Assembly: GCA_945903655.1 (NCBI GenBank)
Contig: CAMDOY010000259.1
Span: 1 to 5,723, forward strand
DNA: 5,723 nt
Direction of reading: 5' to 3'
From: Rhizobium sp. Q54
GTDB lineage: Bacteria; Pseudomonadota; Alphaproteobacteria; Rhizobiales; Beijerinckiaceae
Both the position numbers and the translations under genes were made by a program. The notes under the pieces were generated by a model. It was not told where the DNA came from. It did not search any database and saw only the letters and a list, made by a program, of their open reading frames with translations. The first letter of the stretch is position 1. Every line of letters starts with the position of its first letter. Shown here piece after piece: positions 5,297 to 5,723 of the stretch.

Positions 5297-5723
5297 ATGG
5301 GTGAGGAAGTGGTTGAGTTGGATTTGAATGGTTGCAAGCTGCCCGTCGCCATTCATGGGCAGGGACGCAATATCCTCTATCTCTCGGCGAATTTGTGGTT
5401 CGCGGACGAAAGCGCCTTCATTCAGCGCCTTGCGCAACATGCCCGGGTCATCGTCCCCACCGCGCCCGGTTTTGGAGCTGGCCCCGTGGATCGTCGCTGG
5501 AACCATGTGGATGACATCGCCTATCTCTATCTCGACCTCATCAAGGAGATGAAACTGTCGGACGTCGCGCTGGTCGGCGCCTCCTTCGGCGGCTGGGTCG
5601 CGGCGGAGATGGCGATCAAGTCCTGCGCCGGTCTGTCATCCATCACCCTGATCGATGCGCTGGGGGTCAAGGTCAGCGACCGCTTCACCCGCGACATCGC
5701 CGATCTCTTCGGCTTGCCCGATG
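5297..5723 (+). CDS. Alpha/beta hydrolase (3' end missing)
   Basis: From ATG at 5297 the frame is open for 142 codons and is cut by the window edge. AAAGGGG six bases upstream is a good ribosome binding site. The visible part is the first half of an alpha/beta-hydrolase fold: strand VIVPTAPGFGAG (51-62) after beta-4, helix DDIAYLYLDLIKEM (72-85), and the nucleophile elbow GASFGGW with S96 as the likely catalytic serine. LTLIDALG-type strand beta-6 appears as ITLIDALG (116-123). The catalytic acid and histidine would lie outside the window. The usual HGG or HGxG oxyanion segment after beta-3 is replaced by LSANLW (29-34), so this is an atypical member. The family includes esterases, C-C bond hydrolases of meta-cleavage pathways and dehalogenases; the half sequence does not decide among them. 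Next to a ring-cleavage-type dioxygenase, a role in processing a cleavage product or ester is a plausible inference. Nothing suggests a signal peptide, so it is probably cytoplasmic. Confidence 0.88.
   Translation, partial: MGEEVVELDLNGCKLPVAIHGQGRNILYLSANLWFADESAFIQRLAQHARVIVPTAPGFGAGPVDRRWNHVDDIAYLYLDLIKEMKLSDVALVGASFGGWVAAEMAIKSCAGLSSITLIDALGVKVSDRFTRDIADLFGLPD

Noticed and set aside
5261..5506. An 81-codon minus-strand frame opposite the hydrolase start
   Set aside because: Antisense to the hydrolase, with no motif and no good ribosome binding site.

Overview
The window is GC-rich bacterial DNA. Its codon choice, Bug-type and Tat-exported binding proteins and SDR-rich catabolic layout look like an alphaproteobacterium (Rhizobiales or Rhodospirillales style). 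That placement is an inference from style, not from a marker gene. There are six protein genes, no RNA genes, no mobile element and no CRISPR array.

The left block (1-3237) is on the minus strand. In transcription order it holds a NitT/TauT-type ABC substrate-binding protein broken by a one-base frameshift (3237-2183), a Bug/TctC-type periplasmic binding protein (1989-910), and a homogentisate-dioxygenase-like bicupin that runs off the left edge (873-1). The last two are 36 bases apart and probably co-transcribed. A 193-base gap between the two binding proteins carries a perfect 9-bp inverted repeat. Both binding proteins have twin-arginine signal peptides, and no permease or ATPase for either lies in the window.

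The middle block (3376-4932) holds two classical short-chain dehydrogenases facing each other across a 12-base gap. The plus-strand one diverges from the broken binding protein over a 138-base promoter region, where a 7-bp inverted repeat overlaps a possible -10 box and abuts the ribosome binding site. The minus-strand one is separated by 364 bases from a divergent alpha/beta hydrolase (5297 onward, cut by the right edge). That spacer includes a strongly AT-rich patch and a possible promoter with an overlapping half-site pair.

Together the genes look like part of an uptake-and-catabolism locus for an organic acid or aromatic compound: capture by binding proteins, alcohol/ketone redox by two SDRs, ring cleavage by an iron-dependent cupin dioxygenase, and hydrolysis by an alpha/beta hydrolase. 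The substrate cannot be read from the sequence. The most notable observations are the frameshift, the conserved His/Glu iron-ligand pair in the partial dioxygenase, and the symmetrical DNA elements in three of the intergenic regions.
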